Notes: a model not told the origin generated them from the letters alone. Counted from the first letter of the stretch, positions 43,684-52,717 are shown. The stretch is 64,000 nt of DNA from Hyphomonas neptunium ATCC 15444 (GCF_000013025.1 NC_008358.1:3038001-3102000); one strand, 5' to 3'. Translations and numbers: made by a program.

Positions 43684-43785
43684 GCCCTCACCTCCCACAC
43701 TCTTCGAGTGCGGGCCCCTCCTCTCCCGCAAGCGGGAGAGGGGTAAGTGGCGTTGCGCTTGGGGCGGGGCGTGGGAGGTGAGGGC
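43684..43785. repeat. Nested palindrome element next to the ABC-F gene
   Basis: A 15-bp perfect inverted repeat (GCCCTCACCTCCCAC at 43684, GTGGGAGGTGAGGGC at 43771) encloses a CACTC-ttc-GAGTG dyad (43698-43710) and a 10-bp hairpin CCTCTCCCGC-aa-GCGGGAGAGG (43720-43741). The right arm ends exactly at the base before the TAA stop of the ABC-F gene. It looks like a BIME/REP-type element and can act as the terminator for that gene. Confidence 0.7.
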
Positions 43786-45699
43786 TTAGCCCACCGCCTC
43801 TTTTACGGCGCTTTCATAGGCGTCCAGCGCAGCGAGCCATTCGGTTTCGGCTTTGGCGGCTTCGGCTTCGAGTTTGCCGCGTTCGACGGAAAGCTCGGTG
43901 ATCTTTTGCGGGGAGAGGCCGGATTTGGAGAGTTCGAGGTCAATCGTCTTGATACGGCCGTTTGCTTTCTCGAAGGCTTTTTCGGCGGCGTCGGCCTTCT
44001 TTTTCAGCGGGGCGGCGGATTCGCGGGCCTGGGAGGCGCGGCGGCGTTGTTCGGCTTTGTCGACGGGGTCTTCCACCACAACGGCAGCGGGGGCGGCGGG
44101 CTTGGCGGCGCCGCCTTTGTCGCGGTCTGAGCTCATGACGAGGGCGCGGTAGTCGGAGAGGTCGCCGGCATAGGGCGCGACCTTGCCGTCCTTGACGAGC
44201 CAGAGCTGGTCGGCGGTGGCCTCGGCGAGATAGACATCGTGCGTGATCAGAAGGACCGCGCCGGCAAAGTCGTTCAGCGCGTAGATCAGCGCTTCGCGGC
44301 TGTCGATATCCAGGTGAGACGTCGGCTCGTCGAGGATGAGGACTTGCGGGCGGGCGAGCCCGATGAGGCCCAGAATAAGACGGACTTTTTCGCCGCCCGA
44401 GAGCTTCTCGACCTTGGTTTCTACCTTCTCATGGGAAAAGCCGAGTTGCGCGGCGACCGAACGCTGTTTGGCGACGGGCGTGTTGGCGGGCAGCGCGCGC
44501 ATGACGTGTTCGAGGACCGTGTCGCCGATGCTGAGTTCATCGAGTTGGTCCTGCGAGAAATAGCCGATCTCGACTTTCTTCGGCATCCGGCGCTTGCCGC
44601 CAAGCAGCGGCAGGCGCTCGGCAATCGATTTGACGAGCGTGGTCTTGCCCTGCCCGTTTGTGCCGATGATGGCGATGCGGTCGTCCGGATCGATGCGGAG
44701 TTTCACGCCCTTGAGAATGACCGCCTGCGGACCATAGCCCATCGAGGCGTCTTCAATTTCCAGAAGTGGCGGGGCGAGCATGTTTTCGGGCGCGGGGAAA
44801 TTGAAGGGCGCGGCGCGCTCCTCTAAAGGAATCGAGATTTCCTGCATCTTCTCCAGCATCTTGATGCGCGACTGCGCCTGGCGGGCTTTGGAGGCCTTGG
44901 CGCGGAAGCGGTCGACGAAGGATTGGAGGTGGGCGCGATCCTTGTCCTGTTTGGTTTTCTGGCTTTCGAGCTGGGCGAGCTTGGCCGCGCGCAGTTTCAG
45001 CCAGTCATCATAGCCGCCGGGCGTGATCATCAGCTTACGGTGTTCCAGCGCCATCGTATGGGTGACCGAGCGGTTGAGCATTTCGCGGTCGTGGCTGACG
45101 ATGAGGACGGTGTTGGGATAACGGCGGAGATACCCCTCGAGCCAGGCGGCGCCTTCAAGGTCAAGATAGTTGGTTGGCTCGTCGAGCAGCAGCAGGTCTG
45201 GCTGCGCGAAAAGCGCGCCCGCGATGGCGGCGCGCATGCGCCAGCCGCCGGAGAATTCGCGCGTGGCGCGGGCGAGGTCTGCAGTCTGGAAACCGAGGCC
45301 CATGAGGATTTCGGCGGCGCGGGGCTCGGCGGTCCAGGCGTCGATATCCAAGAGGCGCGCGTGGATGTCGCCGATCCGGTCGGGGTCGGTCGCGGTTTCG
45401 GATTCCAGCATCAGGGCGTGGCGCTCGGCGTCTGCCTCCAGCACGACGTCGAGGATGGTCTGGTCGGTGGGGGCGACTTCCTGAGCGACCCAGCCGAGGC
45501 GGGCGCCATTCTGCAGGCGGATGGGGCTGTCCTTGCCCGGCGAGGCGATTTCCTCGCGGATGAGGCGCAGGAGCGTGGACTTGCCCGTGCCGTTGCGTCC
45601 GATGAGGCCGACTTTCCAGCCGGCCGCCACGCGCGCAGAGGCAGCATCAAACAGCGGGCGGGCTTCGACCCGGTAATCGAGGTTCTTGATTTCCAACAT
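43786..45699 (-). CDS. ABC-F family ATPase (Uup/YheS-like)
   Basis: 637 aa with two ATPase domains and no membrane segment. Domain 1: GRNGTGKST, signature FSGGWRMRAAIAGAL, Walker B LLLLDEPTNYLD. Between the domains lies a helical P-site/arm linker (KTKQDKDRAHLQSFVDRF). Domain 2: GTNGQGKTT, LSGGEKVRLILGL, VLILDEPTSHLD. A C-terminal coiled coil (KADAAEKAFEKANGRIKTI) follows. ABC-F proteins act on the ribosome as translation factors. Stops at the palindrome element. Confidence 0.93.
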   Translation of the reverse strand: MLEIKNLDYRVEARPLFDAASARVAAGWKVGLIGRNGTGKSTLLRLIREEIASPGKDSPIRLQNGARLGWVAQEVAPTDQTILDVVLEADAERHALMLESETATDPDRIGDIHARLLDIDAWTAEPRAAEILMGLGFQTADLARATREFSGGWRMRAAIAGALFAQPDLLLLDEPTNYLDLEGAAWLEGYLRRYPNTVLIVSHDREMLNRSVTHTMALEHRKLMITPGGYDDWLKLRAAKLAQLESQKTKQDKDRAHLQSFVDRFRAKASKARQAQSRIKMLEKMQEISIPLEERAAPFNFPAPENMLAPPLLEIEDASMGYGPQAVILKGVKLRIDPDDRIAIIGTNGQGKTTLVKSIAERLPLLGGKRRMPKKVEIGYFSQDQLDELSIGDTVLEHVMRALPANTPVAKQRSVAAQLGFSHEKVETKVEKLSGGEKVRLILGLIGLARPQVLILDEPTSHLDIDSREALIYALNDFAGAVLLITHDVYLAEATADQLWLVKDGKVAPYAGDLSDYRALVMSSDRDKGGAAKPAAPAAVVVEDPVDKAEQRRRASQARESAAPLKKKADAAEKAFEKANGRIKTIDLELSKSGLSPQKITELSVERGKLEAEAAKAETEWLAALDAYESAVKEAVG

Positions 45700-45820
45700 G
45701 GCGGGGCTTTAACCCGCCCGGCGGCAAAAAACAGCCCGCTTTGCGCAAATGACCGCTCATAATGACGCAGGCTGCACGCTGGCCCTTTTCTCGTCATGTT
45801 GCAGTGCACAAATCTTTCGC

Positions 45821-46438
45821 ATGACCCAGCGAGGCTTTTCCACACGGCTGAAGGCCGGAGACGCGGTGTTCCTGCGCCCTATCGGGCCGCAGGACCGGGC
45901 GCGTGAAGTGGACATTATCTCTAAGTTTTCAGAGCATTCGCGGTATTTACGCTTCTTTTCCGGGGCGCCGACCCTGCCCGATGCCGTAATTGACCAGCTC
46001 GTCGCCGTGGACGGGTATAATCACATTGCCTGGGGCGCGCTGGACCTGAATGTGGCCGGGGCGCCGCTGATGGGCGTGGTGCGCGCCGTGCGCCGGGGCC
46101 AGAGCGACGAGGCCGATCTGGCGATGGGCGTGCTGGACGAACATCATGGCAAGGGGCTGGCGCGGCTGCTCATGGCGGCGGTGGTACACGATGCGATTGC
46201 GGCCGGGATTACGCGGTTTACCGCCGAAATGCTGGCCGAGAATGCGCCGGCTCGGAAGCTGTTCCAGGCCAATGGTGGCAAGGCCGCCGGGCGCGACGGG
46301 AATGTGATTTCCTTTCGGTTTGACGCGCGTGAGGTGGCCACGCGCCTCAGCGAGCTGGGCGCGGGCGAGGCGATGGACGATCTGCGCGAGGCGCTCGCCG
46401 TCCATCCCCTGCCCCGCCGCAGGACGGCGGTGGCTTAA
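45821..46438 (+). CDS. GNAT family N-acetyltransferase
   Basis: 205 aa from MTQRGFSTRLKAGDAVFLRPIG; an earlier ATG at 45749 would add 24 unrelated residues. GNAT features: LRPIGPQD at the first strand, ADLAMGVLDEHHGKGLARLLM (acetyl-CoA pyrophosphate loop HGKGLA, a variant of Q/RxxGxG/A), and MLAENAPARKLFQANGG. The substrate cannot be inferred. Its stop overlaps the stop of the convergent gene (TTAA). Divergent from the ABC-F gene. Confidence 0.85.
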   Translation: MTQRGFSTRLKAGDAVFLRPIGPQDRAREVDIISKFSEHSRYLRFFSGAPTLPDAVIDQLVAVDGYNHIAWGALDLNVAGAPLMGVVRAVRRGQSDEADLAMGVLDEHHGKGLARLLMAAVVHDAIAAGITRFTAEMLAENAPARKLFQANGGKAAGRDGNVISFRFDAREVATRLSELGAGEAMDDLREALAVHPLPRRRTAVA

Positions 46439-47547
46439 GCCGCGCCGTCGAGGATGTCCTTGAAGCCGCTGGGCGCGTGCTTGCCGAGGAAGAGCTGCTC
46501 GTAAGCGCCGACGCCGACGGAGACCTTGCCATCCGGGCCCTTATGCGTGGCGCGGACGATTTCCTGGATGTGGAGGTTTTCGATCTCGTTCCAGGGGGAT
46601 TTGGCGATCTCGTAATCTTCGCGCGCGGTCATCAGCTGGTCGCCATGGAACACGCCGTGGCGGTATTTGGCGTGGTTGTAGCCGATGCCCTTCATGAGGA
46701 AGGTGCCCATGGGTTCGTAATCGACCGTATGCGGATTTCCTGACGGGTCTTTGGCCGTGAGGGTGGCCGTGGCCATGCGGCGGGTGCCTTTGGCGTAGCG
46801 CACGTCCATATTGACGTCGCCCAGATGCAGGCCGGCGCCCTGGGGCGCGCCGTCCGGGCAGATGGAAGTGCGGGTGTTCCAGCTGTCGCCGTGTTCGTCA
46901 TGGTTCACATGGTAGAACATCGCCATGTCGGCAAAGTTCGTGGGCACCCAGATCCAGTAGAATTGGGGCGGGACCGGCGGGTGCATGGGCTGTGGATCGG
47001 GCGCGCCGATGGGGCGCACGCCCCAGCTGCGGTCGCGCGTGCCGGTGAAGTCGTCTGGCTTGACGGCGATTTCCTTGCCGTCGATGCGCAGCTTGCCCGA
47101 CCAGCTGCCGTTCTGCGTCATGCGGGTGAGGTCCATCATCATGCGCGGGCCGATGCGGCGGGTGAAGCGAGGCTCCTCGATCGGGAAGGCGCGGCCGGTG
47201 AATTCAACGTCTAGCGCGATGCCTTCGGTTTCTTCCAGCTTCAGGCGGACGCGCTTCAGCGGCTCGATCACCGTGACCGAGAGGCCGCCGACATAGGTGT
47301 CCATCCGCTCCATGTTCAGCGGGCGGGAGAAGAAGACCGAAGATTGTTTCCCGTCACGCAGCACCGAGACGGCGCCGTCGATGACGTTGAGATGGGGGTA
47401 GACGCCCATGGCGGCGGCGAAGAAGGTTTTGCCGTCGGCGCTGTAGCCGTTGAAGAAATAGCGGTCGTAGAAATTGCGGTCGGACCCTGAGAAAGCGACG
47501 GGCTCGGGTGTCTGGTGGATGGGGTATTCGTCTCCGGCAGTCAGCAT
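46435..47547 (-). CDS. Conserved protein of unknown function (possible AttH/lipocalin-like fold)
   Basis: 370 aa, no signal peptide. Rich in Trp, Tyr, Gly and charged residues in a strand-turn-strand pattern. Stretches such as FYDRYFFNGYSADG, GTRDRSWGVRPIG and FYWIWVPTNFADMAMFYH look like the tandem lipocalin-like domains of AttH/carotenoid hydratase relatives; GTRDRSWG is the most typical. This is a pattern impression only. It is monocistronic and could act on a lipid or terpenoid. Overlaps the GNAT gene by 4 bp at the stops. Confidence 0.65.
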   Translation of the reverse strand: MLTAGDEYPIHQTPEPVAFSGSDRNFYDRYFFNGYSADGKTFFAAAMGVYPHLNVIDGAVSVLRDGKQSSVFFSRPLNMERMDTYVGGLSVTVIEPLKRVRLKLEETEGIALDVEFTGRAFPIEEPRFTRRIGPRMMMDLTRMTQNGSWSGKLRIDGKEIAVKPDDFTGTRDRSWGVRPIGAPDPQPMHPPVPPQFYWIWVPTNFADMAMFYHVNHDEHGDSWNTRTSICPDGAPQGAGLHLGDVNMDVRYAKGTRRMATATLTAKDPSGNPHTVDYEPMGTFLMKGIGYNHAKYRHGVFHGDQLMTAREDYEIAKSPWNEIENLHIQEIVRATHKGPDGKVSVGVGAYEQLFLGKHAPSGFKDILDGAA

Positions 47548-47650
47548 GGGGTAGTCCTTCCTTAAGGTGACCTCTTGGCGGGTGGGTCTCAGAGGTTAGG
47601 TTTGCGCGAGGCGGCGCGCCGATCAAGCGGTGCCGCGACGGGAGGGCGCC

Positions 47651-48067
47651 ATGTCAAAATTCACCGCCAGCGAGGCAAATGCGTTTCTGGCCAAGGCCTT
47701 TCCGGGACGCGGAGACCAGAACCAGGTGGTGGTGATGGAGCCTGGCCGGGCGGTGATCCGGCTGGAGGCAGACGAAACGCATCTGCGCCCTGGCGGCTAT
47801 ATCTCCGGGCCGACGCAGATGAGCCTCTGCGACACCGCCGCCTATATGGCGATCATGACGCTCACGGGTCTGGAGCCGATGACGGTGACCAGCAATCTGA
47901 ACATCAACTTCCTGCGCCCCTGCATCGGCAAGGTGGTGATCGCCGAGGGGAAGATCATGAAGATGGGCCAGGCGCTGGCGATCATCGAAGTGGATGTGCG
48001 CATTGAGCACGCTGACAAGCCATCGAGCCACGCTATCGTGACCTATGCCCTGCCCCGGAAGGGCTGA
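47651..48067 (+). CDS. PaaI-type thioesterase (hotdog fold)
   Basis: 138 aa from MSKFTASEAN, with GGAGGG 4-9 bp upstream; an upstream start at 47630 is not needed. The hotdog pattern is clear: LRPGGYISGPTQMSLCDTAAYMAIMT (the helix with the catalytic acid region, Asp in CDTAA), then VTSNLNINFLRPCIGKVVIAEGKI and IIEVDVRI. It should hydrolyse acyl-CoA thioesters in the cytosol, probably as a tetramer. It leads a short plus-strand unit with a DUF423 gene 25 bp on. Confidence 0.85.
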   Translation: MSKFTASEANAFLAKAFPGRGDQNQVVVMEPGRAVIRLEADETHLRPGGYISGPTQMSLCDTAAYMAIMTLTGLEPMTVTSNLNINFLRPCIGKVVIAEGKIMKMGQALAIIEVDVRIEHADKPSSHAIVTYALPRKG

Positions 48068-48092
48068 GCTGTCACCATTACGAGGCCCCGTC

Positions 48093-48476
48093 ATGATCCG
48101 GCTGATTCCGGCTGCTGCCCTGTTTGGCTTTCTGTCTGTCGCATTCGGCGCGTTTGGTGCGCATGCGCTGGAGGGCGCGCTGACTGGCGAAGGCACGCAA
48201 TGGTGGCAGACGGCAACGCTGTACGGCCTCACCCATGCGGGCGCGGCTCTGGCGGCGGGGCTTTCGGGCAGAGGCGGCAAGATCGCGGCCGGCGGCTGGC
48301 TGATGCTGGGTGGCGCGGTGATCTTTGCAGGCACGCTTTACGCCATGGCGCTGGGCGCGCCGCGCTGGTTTGGCGCGATTACGCCGGTGGGCGGTATCGG
48401 CATGCTGGCAGGCTGGGTGATGATCGGGCTGGGCGGGCTCGCCTCAGCGGGCCGGGCTCAGGACGAAACGCCGTAA
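48093..48476 (+). CDS. DUF423 family membrane protein
   Basis: 127 aa from MIRLIPAAALFG with four membrane segments. The N-terminal GFLSVAFGAFGAHALEG is the hallmark of the family (E. coli YgdD-like), then THAGAALAAGLSG, MLGGAVIFAGTLYAMALG and TPVGGIGMLAGWVMIGLG. Inner membrane, function unknown. Its last 19 bp overlap the 3' end of the convergent lipoprotein gene. Confidence 0.88.
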   Translation: MIRLIPAAALFGFLSVAFGAFGAHALEGALTGEGTQWWQTATLYGLTHAGAALAAGLSGRGGKIAAGGWLMLGGAVIFAGTLYAMALGAPRWFGAITPVGGIGMLAGWVMIGLGGLASAGRAQDETP

Positions 48477-49072
48477 GAGCCGGTATACCGCTCGGCCAGA
48501 TCGTCAGCGACGCGGCGGGCTTCATCAATGGAGTCGGAAAACGCGTTCAGTTCTGCCTTGATGGGTGAGACATCCATGTCCGCGCGGGCGGTTACGATGT
48601 CGAGCGCTTCCAGGAAGCTGCGATGGGCCATCTGCGCACGGACGAGCGCGCGCTCATAGGCAATGACATCATTCCGGTTGGAGGCGTCGGCAACGGATTT
48701 GTCGAGAACTTCACGCGCTTCGCGGGTGACCTCTTCCAGGCCGGAGCGCGCCGATTCGCTGTCTGCGGAAATCTTGGCGAGGACCAGAACAGGCGCGCGG
48801 GAGTCGGCACCGATGTCGGACGCGTAGGCGGGAATTTCAGGCTGGGAAGCGCTCCGCCCGCGGATCAGCAGGTCTGCAAAGCCGGCGAGGCCTTTATCGG
48901 CCTCCGCCCAGCCCTGCTCGGCCAGGTGATCGCAATAGGCATCAGACGTTTGGCGCAGCGCAGATTGGCTCTTGGTCAGAGCCGTTTCAACAGTCGTTTC
49001 GCCTTGAACGACCGAAACAGTTGCGCATCCCGCCAGAAGTCCTAGGGATACACAAACAAGAACGCTACGCAT
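48458..49072 (-). CDS. Lipoprotein of unknown function
   Basis: 204 aa from MRSVLVCVSLGLLAGCATV, a strong lipoprotein signal (LAGC, lipid Cys at residue 16); the frame upstream to 49105 adds residues of no meaning. The mature part is almost all helix (SALRQTSDAYCDHLAEQ, EEVTREAREVLDKSVAD, SIDEARRVADDLAERY). It lacks recognised domains. Probably periplasm-facing. It overlaps the DUF423 gene by 19 bp tail to tail and is divergent from pip. Confidence 0.75.
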   Translation of the reverse strand: MRSVLVCVSLGLLAGCATVSVVQGETTVETALTKSQSALRQTSDAYCDHLAEQGWAEADKGLAGFADLLIRGRSASQPEIPAYASDIGADSRAPVLVLAKISADSESARSGLEEVTREAREVLDKSVADASNRNDVIAYERALVRAQMAHRSFLEALDIVTARADMDVSPIKAELNAFSDSIDEARRVADDLAERYTGSYGVSS

Positions 49073-49124
49073 CAATTGCCACCCGTCAGCAGCCAACTTC
49101 CCCAAGTGTCATTAACACTATGGG

Positions 49125-49133
49125 TGTGGATAA
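49125..49133 (-). promoter_or_regulatory. Perfect DnaA box between lipoprotein gene and pip
   Basis: TGTGGATAA is the complement of TTATCCACA, the strong DnaA box. It lies in the 111-bp divergent region, next to AGTGT-cattA-ACACT (49106-49120), a small palindrome. A single box is not an origin; it may be chance. Confidence 0.3.
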
Positions 49134-49183
49134 GAGAAGTCCAGTCACGCTAGGCATTGTGGCTGACCATAAGTGAAGAGCGC

Positions 49184-50173
49184 ATGAACAGACGCCAGTC
49201 CCGCCGTATATTGTATCACCGGCATGAACCTCATGCATCCGGACGCCTTCGTGTCTCGGATATACATGAAATCTACTGGGAAGAGTCCGGGAATCCGAAA
49301 GGTATCCCCGTGGTTGCGTTACATGGCGGCCCCGGCGGCGGGTCCAGCCCGGAAATGCGCCGGTTCTTTGACCCCGACCGTTACCGGATCTTCCTGTTTG
49401 ACCAGCGCGGATGTGGCCGCTCGACGCCCCATTCGGAGCTTCGCGAGAACACGACCTGGGATCTGGTGGCGGATATTGAGGCACTGCGCAAACATGCCGG
49501 GGTTTCAAACTGGCTGGTTTTCGGCGGTTCCTGGGGCTCGACGCTGGCACTCGCCTATGCGGTGACCCATACGTCGAAGGTGCTCGGCCTCGTCCTGCGC
49601 GGGATATTCCTGGTCAGCAAGGCGGAGATCGACTGGTTCTACCAGTCCGGCGCCAGCCGCCTGTTTCCCGACGCCTTTGATCAGTATCTGGCTCCCATCC
49701 CGGAAGCAGAGCGCGGAGACCTGCTTCAGGCCTTCCACCGGCGCCTGACGGGCGACGATCCCAAAGCCCGCATCGAGGCGGCCCGCGCCTGGTCGCAATG
49801 GGAAGGCCATACCCTGTCGATCAAAGGGCCGATGACCACGCCGCCGCGGTTCAACGAGGATGATTTCGTCGACGCGTTCGCGCGAATCGAATGCCATTAT
49901 TTCGTCAATGGCGGGTTTTTCGAGACGGATAACTGGCTGCTGACGCAGGCCAAAGCCAAGCTGGGCAAGGTGCCCGGTGTGATCGTCCACGGACGGTATG
50001 ATGTGGTGACGCCGCTTTCGACCGCCTGGGAACTGACCAAAGCCTGGCCAGCGGCGCATCTGCATGTTGTGCCCGATGCCGGCCACTCCTCCATGGAGCC
50101 CGGCATCATCGACCGTCTTGTTCAGGCGACCGATGATTTTGCGGACAAGCTGGGCTCGCGCTTCAGGGTTTAG
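49184..50173 (+). CDS. pip: Prolyl aminopeptidase
   Basis: 329 aa from MNRRQSRRIL with GAAGAG upstream. It removes N-terminal proline from peptides in the cytosol. S33 alpha/beta-hydrolase signatures: HEIYWEESGNP, HGGPGGGSSPE (oxyanion), FDQRGCGRSTPH, the nucleophile elbow GGSWGSTLAL with Ser116, an acid in HGRYDVVTP and His in DAGHSSMEP. An Arg-rich N-terminus precedes the usual start. Complete. Confidence 0.94.
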   Translation: MNRRQSRRILYHRHEPHASGRLRVSDIHEIYWEESGNPKGIPVVALHGGPGGGSSPEMRRFFDPDRYRIFLFDQRGCGRSTPHSELRENTTWDLVADIEALRKHAGVSNWLVFGGSWGSTLALAYAVTHTSKVLGLVLRGIFLVSKAEIDWFYQSGASRLFPDAFDQYLAPIPEAERGDLLQAFHRRLTGDDPKARIEAARAWSQWEGHTLSIKGPMTTPPRFNEDDFVDAFARIECHYFVNGGFFETDNWLLTQAKAKLGKVPGVIVHGRYDVVTPLSTAWELTKAWPAAHLHVVPDAGHSSMEPGIIDRLVQATDDFADKLGSRFRV

Positions 50174-50263
50174 GAGCGCAGAGATTTGGGGGGCGGGAAT
50201 TGGCCCGTTGCGCCCCCTGGGAAAAGCGCCTGATCTCTTCAAACTCAAACCACGGGGTGCTGG

Positions 50264-50614
50264 GTGGCTGACTTCGATGAAATCATATCGCGTGCCGAGC
50301 AGACGGCTGGCGGAATTCTGCCGAAAGAATATCTCGAGTGGCTGAGACTGCATCGCCCGTCTGATGACGACCATCGCCAAACTCCCTTTAGTATCGGGGA
50401 ATTGGTCGAAACCCAACGCACCGTGCAAGACGTTATTCCTCCGGGCACTCTGGCTATTGGCAATGATGGCTACGGCAATCTTGTGCTTCTGCGCTTCGTT
50501 GACGGATCAATCGAGTGGTGGAGCCACGAACGCAACGAGGCCAACCACAAAACCAAATCAATCCGTCCCTCCTTCCCCGAGTATCTTGAATTGATCGCCC
50601 AAGGTGAAGTCTAG
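50264..50614 (+). CDS. SMI1/KNR4 family protein
   Basis: 116 aa starting at GTG (no in-frame ATG nearby; GGGG lies upstream). The SMI1/KNR4 pattern is seen: ADFDEIISRAEQ, GGILPKEYLEWLRLH, then PFSIGELVETQ, PGTLAIGNDGYGNLVLLRFVDGSIEWWSHE, and EYLELIA. Many bacterial members are immunity proteins for polymorphic toxins; no toxin gene is visible next to it. Base composition is lower in GC than flanking genes, suggesting recent acquisition. An orphan immunity protein is a reasonable guess. Confidence 0.75.
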   Translation: MADFDEIISRAEQTAGGILPKEYLEWLRLHRPSDDDHRQTPFSIGELVETQRTVQDVIPPGTLAIGNDGYGNLVLLRFVDGSIEWWSHERNEANHKTKSIRPSFPEYLELIAQGEV

Positions 50615-50707
50615 CCAGTGATCGATTTCGGCGAGTTTTGGTACATTCAAATACCAGGCAATTGAGGCGCGGGCCTCTTCATTGCGCTTTAGAAAGGACC
50701 GCTAGAA

Positions 50708-51025
50708 TTGCCAAACTTCACATCTCATGGGTTTGTGTTGATCGTTGTTCCACCAACCGATCAGCTACCCCCAAAGTTTCGTGTGGCCTTTGATCCGGCA
50801 CCTGACTTGTACGATCAGGCGTCGGAGGTGAGCAGTCCAGGATTACATGCTGTTTTCGGCGACCGAAGCTTGTTTCTAGGGTTTCATCCGAGTGTTGATC
50901 CCTCGGTAGCAGAACGGTTTTCCGTTGCCATTTACGAGATTCTGCCTTCGGGAAAAAAGAGCGCGGTAATAGCTCGAGGATTATTGTTTCACGAGTGGTC
51001 GCGGACGAAGTTTGAAGACATTTAA
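50708..51025 (+). CDS. Hypothetical protein in a lower-GC patch
   Basis: 105 aa from a TTG with AAAGGA 10 bp upstream; no ATG nearby fits. Soluble, short, mostly beta by pattern (GFVLIVVPPTD, HAVFGDRSLFLGFHP, FSVAIYEIL). No family recognised. GC content by eye near 50 %, well below the chromosome. It follows the SMI1/KNR4 gene and may belong to the same acquired patch. Whether it is expressed is unclear. Confidence 0.45.
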   Translation: MPNFTSHGFVLIVVPPTDQLPPKFRVAFDPAPDLYDQASEVSSPGLHAVFGDRSLFLGFHPSVDPSVAERFSVAIYEILPSGKKSAVIARGLLFHEWSRTKFEDI

Positions 51026-51171
51026 CTGGCGATCAGAAGAGGCTCGGTTGGTTTGAAGAGCGACTGGTCTTATCGTAAATGGACTTTTTCCGTATGCGAG
51101 AGCCCGTGCCGCAGTGCTGAGTCAATGACCGCTCTCGGCGATTAGCTTCCTCTCACCCTGGCTTAAACATC

Positions 51172-51200
51172 GGGCCCATCCTCCGCGGGAGGACAGGCCC
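51172..51200 (-). terminator. Hairpin after the sodium-dependent transporter gene
   Basis: GGGCC-cat-CCTCC-gc-GGGAGG-aca-GGCCC forms a long imperfect stem 14 bp after the stop of the minus-strand transporter gene. On that strand only TGTTT follows, so termination is likely but not ideal. Confidence 0.5.
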
Positions 51201-51213
51201 AGTTGAAGCGTAA

Positions 51214-52635
51214 CTACTCCTGCCCTGCCAGTTCATAGTTAGGGCCGAGAAGCATCTCGAGCACGCCAGGCAGCTGGACGTGATACTGGTCCTGGATCTT
51301 GTCCATGAAGCCGAACACCAGGACGAGCCCGATGAAGGGCGGCACGAACCAGCGGATCAGGAACCGCCAGGCATTCATGATCGTGCCCTCGCCGAGTTCG
51401 GAGGTGAGCATCTCGCGGCTGAGAATCCAGCCGGCAAAGATTGCAGCCAGGAAACCGCCGAGCGGCAGCAGCAGGCCTTCGGTCATGAAGTCCATGAAGT
51501 CGAGATATTCGAGCGAGAAGACATACGCCGCCCCGACCATGAAGAGGACAAAGCCGACGCCGGACGCTGCGCCGATGCGCGTGACGCCCTGGCGTTCTTC
51601 AAGCCAGGACACGCCCACTTCCATCAGCGAGATGGATGAGGTGAAGGCAGCAAACAGCGCCAGCGAGAAGAAAATGACGGCGAAGATGGCCCCGCCGGGG
51701 ATGGCCTCGAAGGCCACCGGCATGGAGACGAAGAACAGGCTGGGGCCGGAGCCTTCATTAAGGCCGGCCGCAAACACGATGGGGAAGATGGCAAAGCCGG
51801 CGATGAGCGCCACGAATGTGTCAGAGCCCGCAATGATGACGGAGGATTTCGGGATGCTGGTGGCGCGGTCGAGATAGGCGCCATAGGTGATCATCAGGCC
51901 GACGCCGACACCGATGGAGAAGAAGGCCTGACCGAGGGCGGCGAGGAAGGTCTTGAAGCCGACATCCTCCCATTTGGGTTCGAAGATGAAGGACACCGTG
52001 CGCGCCACATCGCCATTGGCAAGCGAGAAGCCGACCACCACAAGCACCATGACGAAGAACAGCGGCATCAGGATGGTGGCGGCGCGCTCCAGCCCGCCCT
52101 TCACGCCCCGGCCGACGACATAGATGTTAGCCACGATGAACAGGCCGAGCAGCATCAGGATATACCATTTCGAGTTCAGCGGATGTTCGCCCTGCCCGAT
52201 GGTGTTGAGGAAGTTCTGGCCGGATTCTTCGGCTGTGGTGCCGCTCAGGTTTCCGCCGATGGCCTGGATCACATAGGCGATCAGCCAGGCGGAAATGACC
52301 ATGTAGAAACTCAGGATGAAGAAGGCTGTGAGCGAGCCGATCCAGGTGACGATGCCCCAGTTCTGGCTGCGGCTTTCAGCGCGGGCGAGAGACTGGACGC
52401 CCTCAATGGCCGACATGCCGGATTTGCGGCCCATCGCATATTCCGCCATCAGAAGCGGCAAGGCGATGAATGCCACGCAGAGAATGTAGATGAGGATGAA
52501 GGCGCCGCCGCCATTCTCACCGGCCGTGTAGGGAAACCGCCAGAAATTGCCGAGACCGACGGCCGATCCGACCGAAGCCATGATGAAGCCAAATCGCGAA
52601 CTGAAGGTTTCCGACTTGCGACCAATATCTGCCAT
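51214..52635 (-). CDS. Sodium-dependent transporter (NSS/SNF family)
   Basis: 473 aa with about 12 membrane segments of the LeuT fold. The first segment carries GSAVGLGNFWRFPYTAGENGGGAF, the sodium and substrate site of the family. Later segments include VGVGLMITYGAYLDR and AFTSSISLMEVGVSWLEE. Members take up amino acids or other small amines with Na+. Substrate unknown. Monocistronic; it lies 82 bp after the rodA stop on the same strand. Confidence 0.93.
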   Translation of the reverse strand: MADIGRKSETFSSRFGFIMASVGSAVGLGNFWRFPYTAGENGGGAFILIYILCVAFIALPLLMAEYAMGRKSGMSAIEGVQSLARAESRSQNWGIVTWIGSLTAFFILSFYMVISAWLIAYVIQAIGGNLSGTTAEESGQNFLNTIGQGEHPLNSKWYILMLLGLFIVANIYVVGRGVKGGLERAATILMPLFFVMVLVVVGFSLANGDVARTVSFIFEPKWEDVGFKTFLAALGQAFFSIGVGVGLMITYGAYLDRATSIPKSSVIIAGSDTFVALIAGFAIFPIVFAAGLNEGSGPSLFFVSMPVAFEAIPGGAIFAVIFFSLALFAAFTSSISLMEVGVSWLEERQGVTRIGAASGVGFVLFMVGAAYVFSLEYLDFMDFMTEGLLLPLGGFLAAIFAGWILSREMLTSELGEGTIMNAWRFLIRWFVPPFIGLVLVFGFMDKIQDQYHVQLPGVLEMLLGPNYELAGQE

Positions 52636-52717
52636 GAATTACGCTCCCCAGAGGCAATGTTTGGCGGGACCGTAGCGGCAAGCGGTCAGAAATCAACGCA
52701 AATGGCGCAATTCCGGG

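Noticed and set aside
49125-49133. Replication origin at the DnaA box
   Set aside because: Only one box, no AT-rich unwinding region, and no origin-linked genes around.
51026-51171. Possible remnant gene after the lower-GC patch
   Set aside because: No frame longer than a few dozen codons and no motif; nothing can be supported.
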